NCBI GenBank assembly: GCA_963422685.1
Contig: OY730442.1
Location: 2,666,001-2,730,000 of the forward strand
Source of the DNA: Spongiihabitans sp963422685
Lineage (GTDB): Bacteria; Pseudomonadota; Gammaproteobacteria; Arenicellales; Poriferihabitantaceae
Direction: 5' to 3'
DNA length: 64,000 nt
The notes beneath the pieces were generated by a model. The model searched no databases. It was given only the letters and a program-made list of their open reading frames with translations, and was not told the DNA's origin. Shown here in pieces: positions 17,338-25,924 of this stretch. The position numbers and the translations under genes were made by a program. The stretch's first letter is position 1; each line of letters starts with the position of its first letter.

Positions 17338-19527
17338 TCAATTGCGCTTTCTCACGCTGCCGGTTCGCAGCAGCTTTTTATGACTTTTGGTTTTGAGCCG
17401 GGTTTGAGCATACTCTATTTGCCTGGTCTGGCATCCAATTGCGCCTGAAGATTTTGCCATACGCTTGACATAGCTGCCGTCGGCCTGCATTTCCCAGGAA
17501 TCTGCCTCATCGTCCAACAAGGTGTTGAGGATTAACCGCAATTCATTTTTCAGGGATTTGCTGGTAATGGGGGTCACCACTTCAACCCGGCTTTCAAGAT
17601 TACGTTTCATCAGGTCGGCCGAACCAATCAGATATTCATCTTCTCCGCCATTGTAAAAATAAAATACCCTGCTGTGTTCGAGAAAGCGGCCAACCACACT
17701 GATCACGGTAATATTATCCGACAAACCCGCAATGCCCGGACGTAATCGGCAGGTATCCCGGATAATCAGTTCTATCTTCACTCCGGCGATGGATGCCTGA
17801 TAAAGGGCTTTCACTATGTCCCGGTCTTCGAGCGCATTACTTTTGATTTTTATGAAGCCGGCGGCGCCCTTTTCCGCCTTCAGCACCTCGCGATTGATGC
17901 GATCAATCAGCGCTTTCTTCAGTTGTTTCGGCGCGATAATTATCTGGCTGAAATTTCGTTTTCGTGAATGACCAGTGGTGAGATAGTTGAATAATTCAGT
18001 GACATCGTGGCCGATCTCCTGATCGCAGGTCAGCAGGCCCAAGTCGGTGTATTGCCGCGCGGTGCCGCCATGATAGTTGCCCGTTCCGATATGCACATAC
18101 CGGCGTAATTTGCTGAGCTCCTGTCGCACCACCATCAGCACCTTGCAATGGGTTTTTAACCCGATAACCCCGTAGGTGACATGGATGCCGGTTTCCTCCA
18201 TTCGCTCTGCCCACTGAATATTTGCGGCCTCGTCAAATTTTGCTTTTATTTCCACCACCACCGCAACCTGTTTGCCGTTTTTTGCCGCCTGAACCAGCAA
18301 ATCCACCACCCGGGTTTCTTTGTCGGTACGGTATAACGTCATCTTGACAGCCCGCACTTTGTCATCGTTTGCGGCTTCTTCGAGAAACCGGACCACAGAA
18401 GTGGCAAATGATTCATAGGGATGTTGCAGCAACATGGATTGGGCTTCGCGCAGCAAATAAAAAATGCTGCGCTGGGTATCCTGGAGCCGATGGTGGTTGG
18501 CGGGAATATGCGCCGGATAATGTAATCCAGGCACGGCAAGGCTGGCTAACTGGAATAAATCGCGCTGCGCCAGCAATCCACTGGTTTCATACACGTCCAG
18601 ATCAATATTTAATCCGAGCAGCTCTGCAACCATCAGCTTTCTATCCTCATCCATGCCAAGGTTCACCACCATGCGGACGATGGGGGCGATGCGCCGGTCG
18701 CGCAATTCGGATTCGATCATCAGCAGCAGATCACTTACCCCGGATTCCTGTCGCTCGCCGCTGGCATTTCTGGCTACGAAAAAGAAATCATAATCAATTT
18801 CTTTTTCTCCGGGGAAGAGCAAATCCAGGTTTTCGGCGATTACCTGCTCCAGAGGCACGTAATGATGAGTGTCAGCCACTCGCACAAATCGCGGCACTCC
18901 AGCACCGACCGGGACTTTCACTCTGGCAATGGCGGCGTCATCGCCAGTATTGGAGGGCAGAGAGACCAGGATATTAAGCGATAAATTGGAAATAAACGGG
19001 AAAGGGTGGGCCGGGTCGAAAATCTGGGGGGTGACGAGCGGGAAAATGTTCTCCATATAGTACAGCCGCAAGGCATCCTGCTGGTGTGGATTCAATTCCA
19101 CGTAGTCAAGAATCCGAATAGCGTGGGATGCCAGCGCTGTAAACAGTTCCGGTATGGATTGATCCCGTATCCGTTCGATGGATTGCACCGATTCCCGGCA
19201 TTCCAGAAGCTGCTGCTGCGGGGAGCGTCCGTCCACGGTTGTATCGGAAACATTGGCCGCCATTAACAGCTTGAGGCCGCCAATTCTTTTCATGAAAAAT
19301 TCATCGATATTTGATGCAAATATGGCGAAAAATTTTACCCGCTCCAGCAGGGGATTGGCGGCGGTGGTTGCTTCATACAATACGCGGCGATTGAATTCCA
19401 GCCAGGTCAACTCGCGGTTGAGATATAAATCCGGCGCATCCAGGTCGAATTTTCCCGCAGCTTTGGGCGCCTTGGGCGGGTGCAGGTCATCGGCCTGGTT
19501 TTTATCTGTGCTGGTGAGGTTATTCAT
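17338..19527 (-). CDS. ppk: Polyphosphate kinase 1
   Basis: The enzyme makes inorganic polyphosphate from ATP. The protein has about 729 residues, normal for PPK1. The N-terminal domain holds YLNRELTWLEFNRRVL and FFAIFASNIDEFFMKR. In the first phospholipase-D-like half, IGLKTHCKVLMV carries the histidine that becomes phosphorylated, followed by YVHIGTGNYH. In the second half, FLEHSRVFYFYNGG carries the other active-site histidine, and YLIGSADLMKRNLESRVEV follows. ATG 19527 is preferred over TTG 19551 because GGAA lies nine bases upstream. No ppx is adjacent. Confidence 0.96.
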   Translation of the reverse strand: MNNLTSTDKNQADDLHPPKAPKAAGKFDLDAPDLYLNRELTWLEFNRRVLYEATTAANPLLERVKFFAIFASNIDEFFMKRIGGLKLLMAANVSDTTVDGRSPQQQLLECRESVQSIERIRDQSIPELFTALASHAIRILDYVELNPHQQDALRLYYMENIFPLVTPQIFDPAHPFPFISNLSLNILVSLPSNTGDDAAIARVKVPVGAGVPRFVRVADTHHYVPLEQVIAENLDLLFPGEKEIDYDFFFVARNASGERQESGVSDLLLMIESELRDRRIAPIVRMVVNLGMDEDRKLMVAELLGLNIDLDVYETSGLLAQRDLFQLASLAVPGLHYPAHIPANHHRLQDTQRSIFYLLREAQSMLLQHPYESFATSVVRFLEEAANDDKVRAVKMTLYRTDKETRVVDLLVQAAKNGKQVAVVVEIKAKFDEAANIQWAERMEETGIHVTYGVIGLKTHCKVLMVVRQELSKLRRYVHIGTGNYHGGTARQYTDLGLLTCDQEIGHDVTELFNYLTTGHSRKRNFSQIIIAPKQLKKALIDRINREVLKAEKGAAGFIKIKSNALEDRDIVKALYQASIAGVKIELIIRDTCRLRPGIAGLSDNITVISVVGRFLEHSRVFYFYNGGEDEYLIGSADLMKRNLESRVEVVTPITSKSLKNELRLILNTLLDDEADSWEMQADGSYVKRMAKSSGAIGCQTRQIEYAQTRLKTKSHKKLLRTGSVRKRN

Positions 19528-19764
19528 TGAATTAATTTCCGGTGACAGCAAGAGTTTTTAATAAATTTTTGATAAACCGTTATACAGGCAAGTTATAGAC
19601 AGGCTAATAAACCGGTCTGTTTCATCAGGCATCCAGTCAGATTATACATTTTTTGATTGAAATCAAAGCCATATTGAGCGATATTAACGCCAATTCAATA
19701 TTTGAGGAGAACGCTTTCTACATGAGCGAGCACCCCCCGGACTCACCATTTAACCTGAATTCCA

Positions 19765-21291
19765 ATGGAACAGTTACTGCACTTTGTCAATCAGTACTGG
19801 CAGCCCGTGGTCGCATACTTTGCATTCGACCCGGCCATGCTGTCCGCGCCGGATATGATCTTCCGGCTGGTGCTGCAACTGTGTCTGCTGATTTGTTCCG
19901 CATTCTTTTCCAGCTCGGAAACCGCGCTTTTCTCGCTTTCCCGACTGGACCTGCAACAACTGCGTCGGGAACAAAATCCCCGCTCTGAAACCATCCACGA
20001 ACTGCTTGATCAACCCAGACGGTTGATTATTTCCATTTTAACCGGCAACGAGCTGGTCAATATTGCGGCAACGGTCAATATGGCGTGGATTTTGCTGTCG
20101 TTGTATGCGCCGGATAAAGTGGTTCTGGTGAACCTGCTGGTGATGGTGCCGCTGATGCTGCTGTTTGGCGAGGTGACGCCAAAGACCATAGCCGTATCCA
20201 ATCCGGTCAGGTACAGCACCCGGGTGGTTGCTATTCCACTGGCATTCTGGATAAAACTCATCGCACCGGTTCGCTGGGCCATTCGCGGCATTGCAGATCG
20301 CATCACCACCTTGTTTGTCGGTGAAATAAAAACCGCAGACAATATTTTACAGGTCGATGAATTTATAACGCTGGTCGAGCAGGTTTCCGAAGAAGGAGGA
20401 TTGGGCGCCACTGAACGCGCCTTGATCTATAATCTGCTGGAAGCCAACGAAACAGAAATTGTGGAGGTGATGACGCCGAGAACGCAAATGGCATTTTTGA
20501 ATATAGAGATGAGTGTACCGGAAATGGTCGAAAAATTTATTGCCTATCGACATCCGCGGGTTCCGGTGTTTAAAACCCATCGTGATAACCTGGTGGGATT
20601 CGTCCATGCAGAAGACGTATTGCGGCTGGTTCTGGATGGCGTGGAACTGTCCGAACTCACCCCCGAAAAGATAATGCACCCACCTGTGGTGGTGCCATTG
20701 ACGAAAAAAGTGGACGAGATGTTTGATTTTTTTCAGGTAAACAAGGTGCGTGCCGCCGCTTGTTTAAACGAATTTGGCGGAGTTGAAGGGTTTATCACCA
20801 TGCGCGGAGTTTTGCGCTTTATATTTGGTGACATCAGCGGTGGAGCAAAATCAACCGCAGCATACTATGCAGAAAAAGATTACAACATCTATGAAGTGCC
20901 CGGCGACATGAAGTTGAATGATTTTAATAACCTGACCAACTTTGGCATTGAAGACCCCAGAATGACCACCATCGCCGGCTTTGCCTTTCGATTGTTGGAC
21001 CGGCTGCCGAAGGAAGGGGATCGGGTTCAAACCGAAGATATATTGATGCAGATAATGGAAATGGATGATCATCGAATTTCCAGGGTGCGCGTGGCCAAAG
21101 GAATAGACGAAAATGATTTTCTGCTCGGCCAGGAGATCATCCAGGCAGAACCGGAACAACAAGCTGACCCAGGGGCTGAAGATCGCGAGGAGCTGGAGGA
21201 AATTCCCGAAGACATTGATGAAACTTCAGAAGCTGGAATCCAGGAGCCAGCCGAAGTTGCGGAAACCAAAATTGAGCGCAAGGCATTATGA
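19765..21291 (+). CDS. CNNM/CorC-type membrane protein (DUF21-CBS-CorC)
   Basis: This 508-residue inner-membrane protein has an N-terminal DUF21 transmembrane domain (FFSSSETALFSLSRLDLQQL, then GEVTPKTIAVSNP), a pair of CBS domains (VEVMTPRTQMAFL through KIMHPPVVV), and a CorC/HlyC C-terminal domain ending MDDHRISRVRVAKGI. The last 60 residues are acidic and low in complexity. Family members handle Mg2+ (CorC, CNNM); older names are haemolysin-like. The next gene overlaps it by four bases and encodes the same architecture, so the two may form a heterodimer. Confidence 0.9.
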   Translation: MEQLLHFVNQYWQPVVAYFAFDPAMLSAPDMIFRLVLQLCLLICSAFFSSSETALFSLSRLDLQQLRREQNPRSETIHELLDQPRRLIISILTGNELVNIAATVNMAWILLSLYAPDKVVLVNLLVMVPLMLLFGEVTPKTIAVSNPVRYSTRVVAIPLAFWIKLIAPVRWAIRGIADRITTLFVGEIKTADNILQVDEFITLVEQVSEEGGLGATERALIYNLLEANETEIVEVMTPRTQMAFLNIEMSVPEMVEKFIAYRHPRVPVFKTHRDNLVGFVHAEDVLRLVLDGVELSELTPEKIMHPPVVVPLTKKVDEMFDFFQVNKVRAAACLNEFGGVEGFITMRGVLRFIFGDISGGAKSTAAYYAEKDYNIYEVPGDMKLNDFNNLTNFGIEDPRMTTIAGFAFRLLDRLPKEGDRVQTEDILMQIMEMDDHRISRVRVAKGIDENDFLLGQEIIQAEPEQQADPGAEDREELEEIPEDIDETSEAGIQEPAEVAETKIERKAL

Positions 21292-22547
21292 CAATTCTCG
21301 CCCTGATTGTATTCATTGTCGTATTGCTGCTGCTGAAAGGATTCTTTTCCGGTTCGGAAATTGCTTTGGTGAATTCCAACAAGGTCAAATTGACTGCCCG
21401 AGCGAACCAGGGTCACCGCGGCGCCAAAGCGGTATTGGCGCTTTTCCAAACGCCGGATGTGATGTTGGGGACGACCCTGGTCGGAACCAATGTGGCAACC
21501 GTGGCATTAACCACCCTGGTTACCGTCCTGTTTATTGCATTATTTGGGCCGCACGGTGATTTTTATGCTTTTCTGGTGTTCACGCCCATATTGCTGGTGT
21601 TGGGAGAAATTGTTCCAAAAAGTATTTTCCAGCAAAAATCTGATGAAGTTGCGCCCATGGCAATTTTTCCGTTGAAGATTTTTTCATTTGTTTTTTACCC
21701 GGTCATATTTGTTTTTTCCCGTATCGCCAGATTGCTGGCCAGACTGCTTGGTGGCGGCAGGGTCGAGCAAAACCTGTTTATGACCCGGGAGCAAATCCGC
21801 TCGGTTGTGGAAATGACAGAACGGACCTCTTCGGTGGATGCCTTTGATCGCGGACGAATTCGGCGAGTGATCCGGTTTGGTGATACCACCGTGGGGGAGG
21901 CCATGATCCCCATCGCAGAGGTGACCGCGATTAATCATAACCGCAGCATTTTGCGTGCGGTGGCAACTGTGCGGCGCATGGGGTATAACCGCTTGCCGGT
22001 GTACAGAGGCAATATCAGTAATATCATCGGGATTGTGACGCTGACCACATGGGACCTGATGGATAACGCCATCGCACAGAAAAAACTGGAAGAGCTGATA
22101 AAGCCGGCCGAGTATGTCTTGCAATTCCAGACCATTGATCAGCTTTTGCCCATATTACGACAGCGCGAAGATCATATGGCGGTGGTCGTGGATGAATTTG
22201 GATCGGCTATCGGCATCATTACCATGGAAGATATTGTGGAAGAAGTGGTCGGCGATATCGATGTGGGCTATGACTTTGAAGAATATTTGCCAAGAAGAAA
22301 ACGCATCTTTGAGCGGCTGGACGAAAACTCCTGTTTGGTGGATTCGCGATTGTCCGTTTCCGAGGTAAACGACCTGATGGAGATTAGCTTAAATACCAAA
22401 GCGGCGCATACCATTGGCGGACTGGTGATGAATCAGCTTGGACATATTCCACAGACCGGCGAGTATATGATTGAGCAGGGTTATCGATTCAACGTGGAAG
22501 AACGAACCGAGAAGGCTATCGTGAAGTTGAAGGTGGAAAGAATGTGA
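21288..22547 (+). CDS. CNNM/CorC-type membrane protein, second copy
   Basis: This 419-residue protein has the same layout as the gene before it. DUF21 opens with LLKGFFSGSEIALVNSNKVKL and continues to GEIVPKSIFQQKSD. The CBS pair covers VGEAMIPIAEVTAI to VVVDEFGSAIGIITMEDIVE, and the CorC-type C-terminal domain ends FNVEERTEKAIVKLKVERM. ATG overlaps the previous stop (ATGA), so translation is coupled. The stop codon lies inside the first copy of a 33-bp tandem duplication. Confidence 0.9.
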   Translation: MTILALIVFIVVLLLLKGFFSGSEIALVNSNKVKLTARANQGHRGAKAVLALFQTPDVMLGTTLVGTNVATVALTTLVTVLFIALFGPHGDFYAFLVFTPILLVLGEIVPKSIFQQKSDEVAPMAIFPLKIFSFVFYPVIFVFSRIARLLARLLGGGRVEQNLFMTREQIRSVVEMTERTSSVDAFDRGRIRRVIRFGDTTVGEAMIPIAEVTAINHNRSILRAVATVRRMGYNRLPVYRGNISNIIGIVTLTTWDLMDNAIAQKKLEELIKPAEYVLQFQTIDQLLPILRQREDHMAVVVDEFGSAIGIITMEDIVEEVVGDIDVGYDFEEYLPRRKRIFERLDENSCLVDSRLSVSEVNDLMEISLNTKAAHTIGGLVMNQLGHIPQTGEYMIEQGYRFNVEERTEKAIVKLKVERM

Positions 22548-22601
22548 TACGGCTGCGGCACAGTGCTGGAAAGAATGTGATACGGCTGCGGCACAGTGCT
22601 G
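22536..22601 (+). repeat. 33-bp perfect tandem duplication over a stop codon
   Basis: Two identical 33-bp copies (22536-22568 and 22569-22601) stand head to tail. The first contains the last codons and the TGA of the CNNM-type gene, so the duplication lengthens only the 3' untranslated part. Fragments of the unit (GATACGGCTG) recur near 22712. Confidence 0.85.
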
Positions 22602-22860
22602 GAAAGGAGTTGATGTTGTTTGCGCCCAGGGCGCAGGACTGTTTCACGCTGCATTGAAACAACCCGGCTCAATCATTAAATGGAATGCCACAGCACCGCG
22701 AAGACCAGTGCGATACGGCTGGTTGAAAAATACCGGAGATGCTGCCGGATGGGGGCTAAAATCCATGGCACCGCTGACCAGGGTGACCATAGATATGCCG
22801 TGTCAACAAAGTAAAAAATCCATGGGTTTTCAAACGCAGGTTTTCAAAGACGGGTTTTAA

Positions 22861-23445
22861 ATGGGTCTTGAACACAACGCCCGATCAGGGTTACTAGACG
22901 GCACCCGGTTCATCCCGTCGCCAAACCATGATCAACGCTGCTCCAGTAGCGGGATTGACGTATTGGTTATCCACGCCATCAGTCTGCCGCCGCAATGTTA
23001 CGGCAACCAATTCGTCGAAGAATTGTTCACCAATCGCCTCAATCCCGCGGCCCATCCGTACTTCAAAGATATCGCAGAGCGAAAGGTGTCGTCACATTTT
23101 TACATAAAGCGATGTGGAGAGATTATCCAGTTCGTGCCGACTCACCGCCGGGCCTGGCATGCCGGCGTGTCCAGTTTTAACGGACGGGATCAGGTCAACG
23201 ATTTCTCAATAGGCATTGAGCTGGAGGGGTGCGATGCGCATGAATTCGAGGAGCTGCAATATGCAAGTTTGCAGGAACTGACGCGCTGCATACAAACAGC
23301 CTGTCCCCGCATCGAAACAAAAAATATCGTGGGTCACAGCCAGATTGCTCCGGGAAGAAAAACCGATCCTGGCCCCTGTTTCGATTGGCAAAGGTATTTG
23401 CAATCCATACAAACAGCCTGGGCTCTGAGCGCAAGGTATCCCTAA
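22861..23445 (+). CDS. ampD: 1,6-anhydro-N-acetylmuramyl-L-alanine amidase
   Basis: This cytoplasmic zinc amidase of cell-wall recycling removes the peptide from anhydro-muropeptides. The 194-residue length is right for AmpD. Zinc ligands are His38 (VLVIHAISLPP), His159 (VGHSQIAPGRKTDPG) and Asp169, with Glu120 (SIGIELEG) as the catalytic residue. SSHFYIKRCGEIIQFV is the conserved substrate groove. The start is ATG directly after an upstream in-frame stop. In many gammaproteobacteria AmpD restrains ampC induction; no ampC or ampE is seen here. Confidence 0.95.
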   Translation: MGLEHNARSGLLDGTRFIPSPNHDQRCSSSGIDVLVIHAISLPPQCYGNQFVEELFTNRLNPAAHPYFKDIAERKVSSHFYIKRCGEIIQFVPTHRRAWHAGVSSFNGRDQVNDFSIGIELEGCDAHEFEELQYASLQELTRCIQTACPRIETKNIVGHSQIAPGRKTDPGPCFDWQRYLQSIQTAWALSARYP

Positions 23446-23580
23446 AAATTTTTCCTGAATTTCGTCCCGGGCACAGGCGCGATAACCTGACTGCCGATTA
23501 TTTTTTACCGCGCTTGAGTCGAATTCCTTGACTATTCTGCCCTCGTGTTTTTAAATGCGCCGCTTCCTTGACACCTGTAT

Positions 23581-23656
23581 GGCCAGGTAGCTCAGTCGGT
23601 AGAGCAGGGGACTGAAAATCCCCGTGTCGGCAGTTCGATTCTGTCCCTGGCCACCA
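23581..23656 (+). tRNA. tRNA-Phe (GAA)
   Basis: The acceptor stem GGCCAGG pairs with CCTGGCC, the D-arm is AGCTCAGTCGG, and the anticodon loop CTGAAAA gives GAA. The T-arm reads CAGTTCGATTCTG, and discriminator A plus encoded CCA end it at 23656. A decayed transposase begins about 110 bp downstream. Confidence 0.96.
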
Positions 23657-23769
23657 TGTCCCGGCAACCCCTGCGCATCCGCTTGACCGGGAAGCCAGTG
23701 TGACGGCCTGGTGTTTTGCTTCACGCGGACTTTCTCCAGACTCGCCATGTACGGTCCCCGCTGTTTCCT

Positions 23770-24880
23770 AGCAGGTTGTTGAAAATCGCTTTGATTTTCG
23801 GGGCATTTGCCGATTTATCTTAAGAATCAGCGTGATTTTCTTCAAACTTTCTTGTACAAACCGCTTCAGTACCCTTTTCATGGGATTTTCCGCCCGTCAG
23901 GCGGGCTGCTCCTGTCAATTCTTTATCCGTATCAAATTCCAACCCATCATCGTCATCCTATACAGTACATTGACCTTGCCGATTCCCCGAACTTTTACCT
24001 GCCGTATCAGTCCTGTCGTCTTTCCACAACCTAAAGGTTCTTCCACTCAATATGCGACTGATCTGACTCGCCTGGTTCTTGGGTCAATTGCGAAACCTCC
24101 GGATTGATTATCGTTGCGGACAACATGCCGGAGCATCTTCAGCGCGCAACACGCAGCAACAAAATCGTGGGTGTCGTAATTCTTGTCGACGCCTGGTTCG
24201 CGTTTCTTGTTACCCGGCAACCTCCCGTTCTGCCCGACCAGTCCACTATCTACGCCATTCCTGTTTTCCAGGACGGTATGACCCATGTTTTTACCCTTGG
24301 GGGCCAGGAGTGCGCCTCCATCCGTTTCCGATTCATGGGTCTGGTGACTGCGCTTTTCACGGATAAGTTCCTTTCAGCGTTGCGTCCCAAGACACCAACT
24401 GGCTTCAGCCTTTGGGCGATCACTTTTTTGGAATGCCCTGCGCTGGTATCAAGCTACCATCAACACTGCAATGCGCGTCAGATAACCAGTCTCTCCTGGG
24501 AGCAAGCTCCACTACTTCTTCAAACAATTCCGGGTTAATGTCATGATCCAATAGCCGATCACAATTGCGACTGAAGGTCGAATGGCTCTAAGCCTCCGCA
24601 TCCATCCCAAGCCCAACCAACCAGCGATAAAGCAGGTTGTATTGAATTTGTTCAACCAATTGCCGCCTCACTGCAGGAGCTGAGCTCGAATGAACCGTTC
24701 AGGCGGGATGGATTCCCGCCCTTTGTCGGAATAAATGGGGGCAAAGGGCCCCGGTTAAACCCAGCATCGCTTGATCGACAAGTTCGCGTATCCTGCGTAA
24801 CGGATGATGAACCGGTATAAACAATCCCAACCTGACTGTTGTGCAAAGTGATGCTTGAAAAACCTCTTCGCCGCGCATGA
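23770..24880 (-). pseudogene. Decayed IS5/IS1182-type transposase
   Basis: Read on the minus strand in shifting frames, the transposase is recoverable in order. HHPLRRIRELVDQAM lies near 24800 (DUF772 start), QYNLLYRWLVGLGMD near 24620, and NCDRLLDHDINPELFEEV near 24530. LSDAHCSVDGSLI lies near 24450, YDTHDFVAACCALKM with HVVRNDNQSGG near 24120, and GKTTGLIRQVKVRGIGKVN near 24000. Many stops and shifts make it dead. The outer end near 23770 contains CAGGTTGTTGAAAAT, resembling the terminal repeat of such elements; the partner end was not found. Confidence 0.75.
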
Positions 24881-24904
24881 CGCCCCCCCCTCAAAATATT
24901 ATCG

Positions 24905-25302
24905 ATTTATACCGTGTATCTATCCCAATGCTTCAAAAGAAAAATCAACAGCCTGATAGGCAGCCCCCTGGGCAATAGAACCGTGAAGGAAAACCTGAAA
25001 GGCAGCCGTGCGAGCGGCGCACGCAGATATCCAACGCTGATCGAAACCTGGAAGAACTTCGCTGCCAGGGTGACTATATCTCGCACAAGGCGAAGCTGGC
25101 GAGGCATTACAGGAAGATGCCGCATGACTGCTACTACATCCGTGACCATCGCATCTACAACCTTGCCCTGCGTCACGGCAAATCAAACCCGCATCATGGG
25201 GCGGGATATCTGATCCATCCGCAGTTCATCAATGTGCTTGCCCGGTGGTTGACAGCCTGGCGCGGCCTGTATTTATTTGCAGTGGTCCTGCGTCAGGCCT
25301 GA
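24905..25302 (+). other. Unrecognised open stretch, perhaps a gene remnant
   Basis: One frame stays open from about 25021 to 25300. It reads CQGDYISHKAKLARHYRKMP followed by CYYIRDHRIYNLALRHGKSN and LIHPQFINVLARWLTAWRG. Composition looks like real protein rather than a shadow, but it has no proper start before Met at 25117 and matches no family known to me. It lies between a dead transposase and the MerR gene, so it is probably the tail of a decayed gene. Confidence 0.3.
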
Positions 25303-25411
25303 CAGTAAATCTGCACCTCCGTGCGCGGGTGCCGGTTAGGGGCAGCGAACTCCCGGTCAATCAGATAATGACCGCCCGAAACCCATGTAATAACGCCCCA
25401 CAGGGTATAGA

Positions 25412-25804
25412 TCAGCCTTCACCACGGATAGTTTCCAATTTTTGCTGCACGTTTTTTACTACTGCTTCCATTTCTTCTAAAGTCGTTTCTATATCCATTT
25501 GTTTTTGCAGCAGTTCCTTTTTGTGTGTTGCGATTACGGTCAATACATATTCGAGCTGCGCGGTTTCGTTGGGCTGGGTATCGTACAACTCCATTGTGGT
25601 TTTGATTTCATTCAGCGAAAAGCCCAGTCGCTTGCCACGCAGGATTAATTTTAATCGCACCAAATCCCGTTCTTGATAGATGCGTTTGCCATTATCCCGT
25701 TTGGGGCTGAGCAAACCCGCGGATTCATAGAATCGAATAGTGCGGGCAGTCAGATCAAAATTCTTCGACAGGTCTGAAATGGAATAAGTGGAATTCTGGT
25801 TCAT
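25412..25804 (-). CDS. MerR-family regulator, LiuR-like
   Basis: This 130-residue DNA-binding regulator has the MerR winged helix YSISDLSKNFDLTARTIRFY (residues 6-25), then GLLSPKRDNGKRIYQERDLV. LKLILRGKRLGFSLNEIK is typical of LiuR, the regulator of branched-chain amino acid and acyl-CoA breakdown in proteobacteria. A long dimerisation helix follows. No metal-binding cysteines are present. ATG at 25804 is chosen over TTG at 25819. It reads away from icmF, and the shared intergenic region holds a perfect palindrome that is its probable operator. Confidence 0.88.
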   Translation of the reverse strand: MNQNSTYSISDLSKNFDLTARTIRFYESAGLLSPKRDNGKRIYQERDLVRLKLILRGKRLGFSLNEIKTTMELYDTQPNETAQLEYVLTVIATHKKELLQKQMDIETTLEEMEAVVKNVQQKLETIRGEG

Positions 25805-25855
25805 GTCAGTAAAGGCCAAACGACCTGACCCGGGTTGGTATCGGCGAGGTTTTAG

Positions 25856-25884
25856 TTGACGTTTACGTAAACGTCATGTAATTT
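25856..25884 (+). promoter_or_regulatory. icmF promoter with LiuR-type palindromic operator
   Basis: TGACGTTTACGTAAACGTCA at 25857-25876 is a perfect 20-bp palindrome. It overlaps a -35 element TTGACG (25856-25861) and fills the 17-bp spacer before a weak -10 TAATTT (25879-25884). LiuR sites are described as ACGT-rich palindromes of this kind. It lies 40-70 bp before the icmF start and about 55 bp before the MerR gene start on the other strand, so it may control both. Confidence 0.75.
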
Positions 25885-25924
25885 GTGACGCTAACAGAAT
25901 CCACTACCGGAAGCGAGAATTAAT

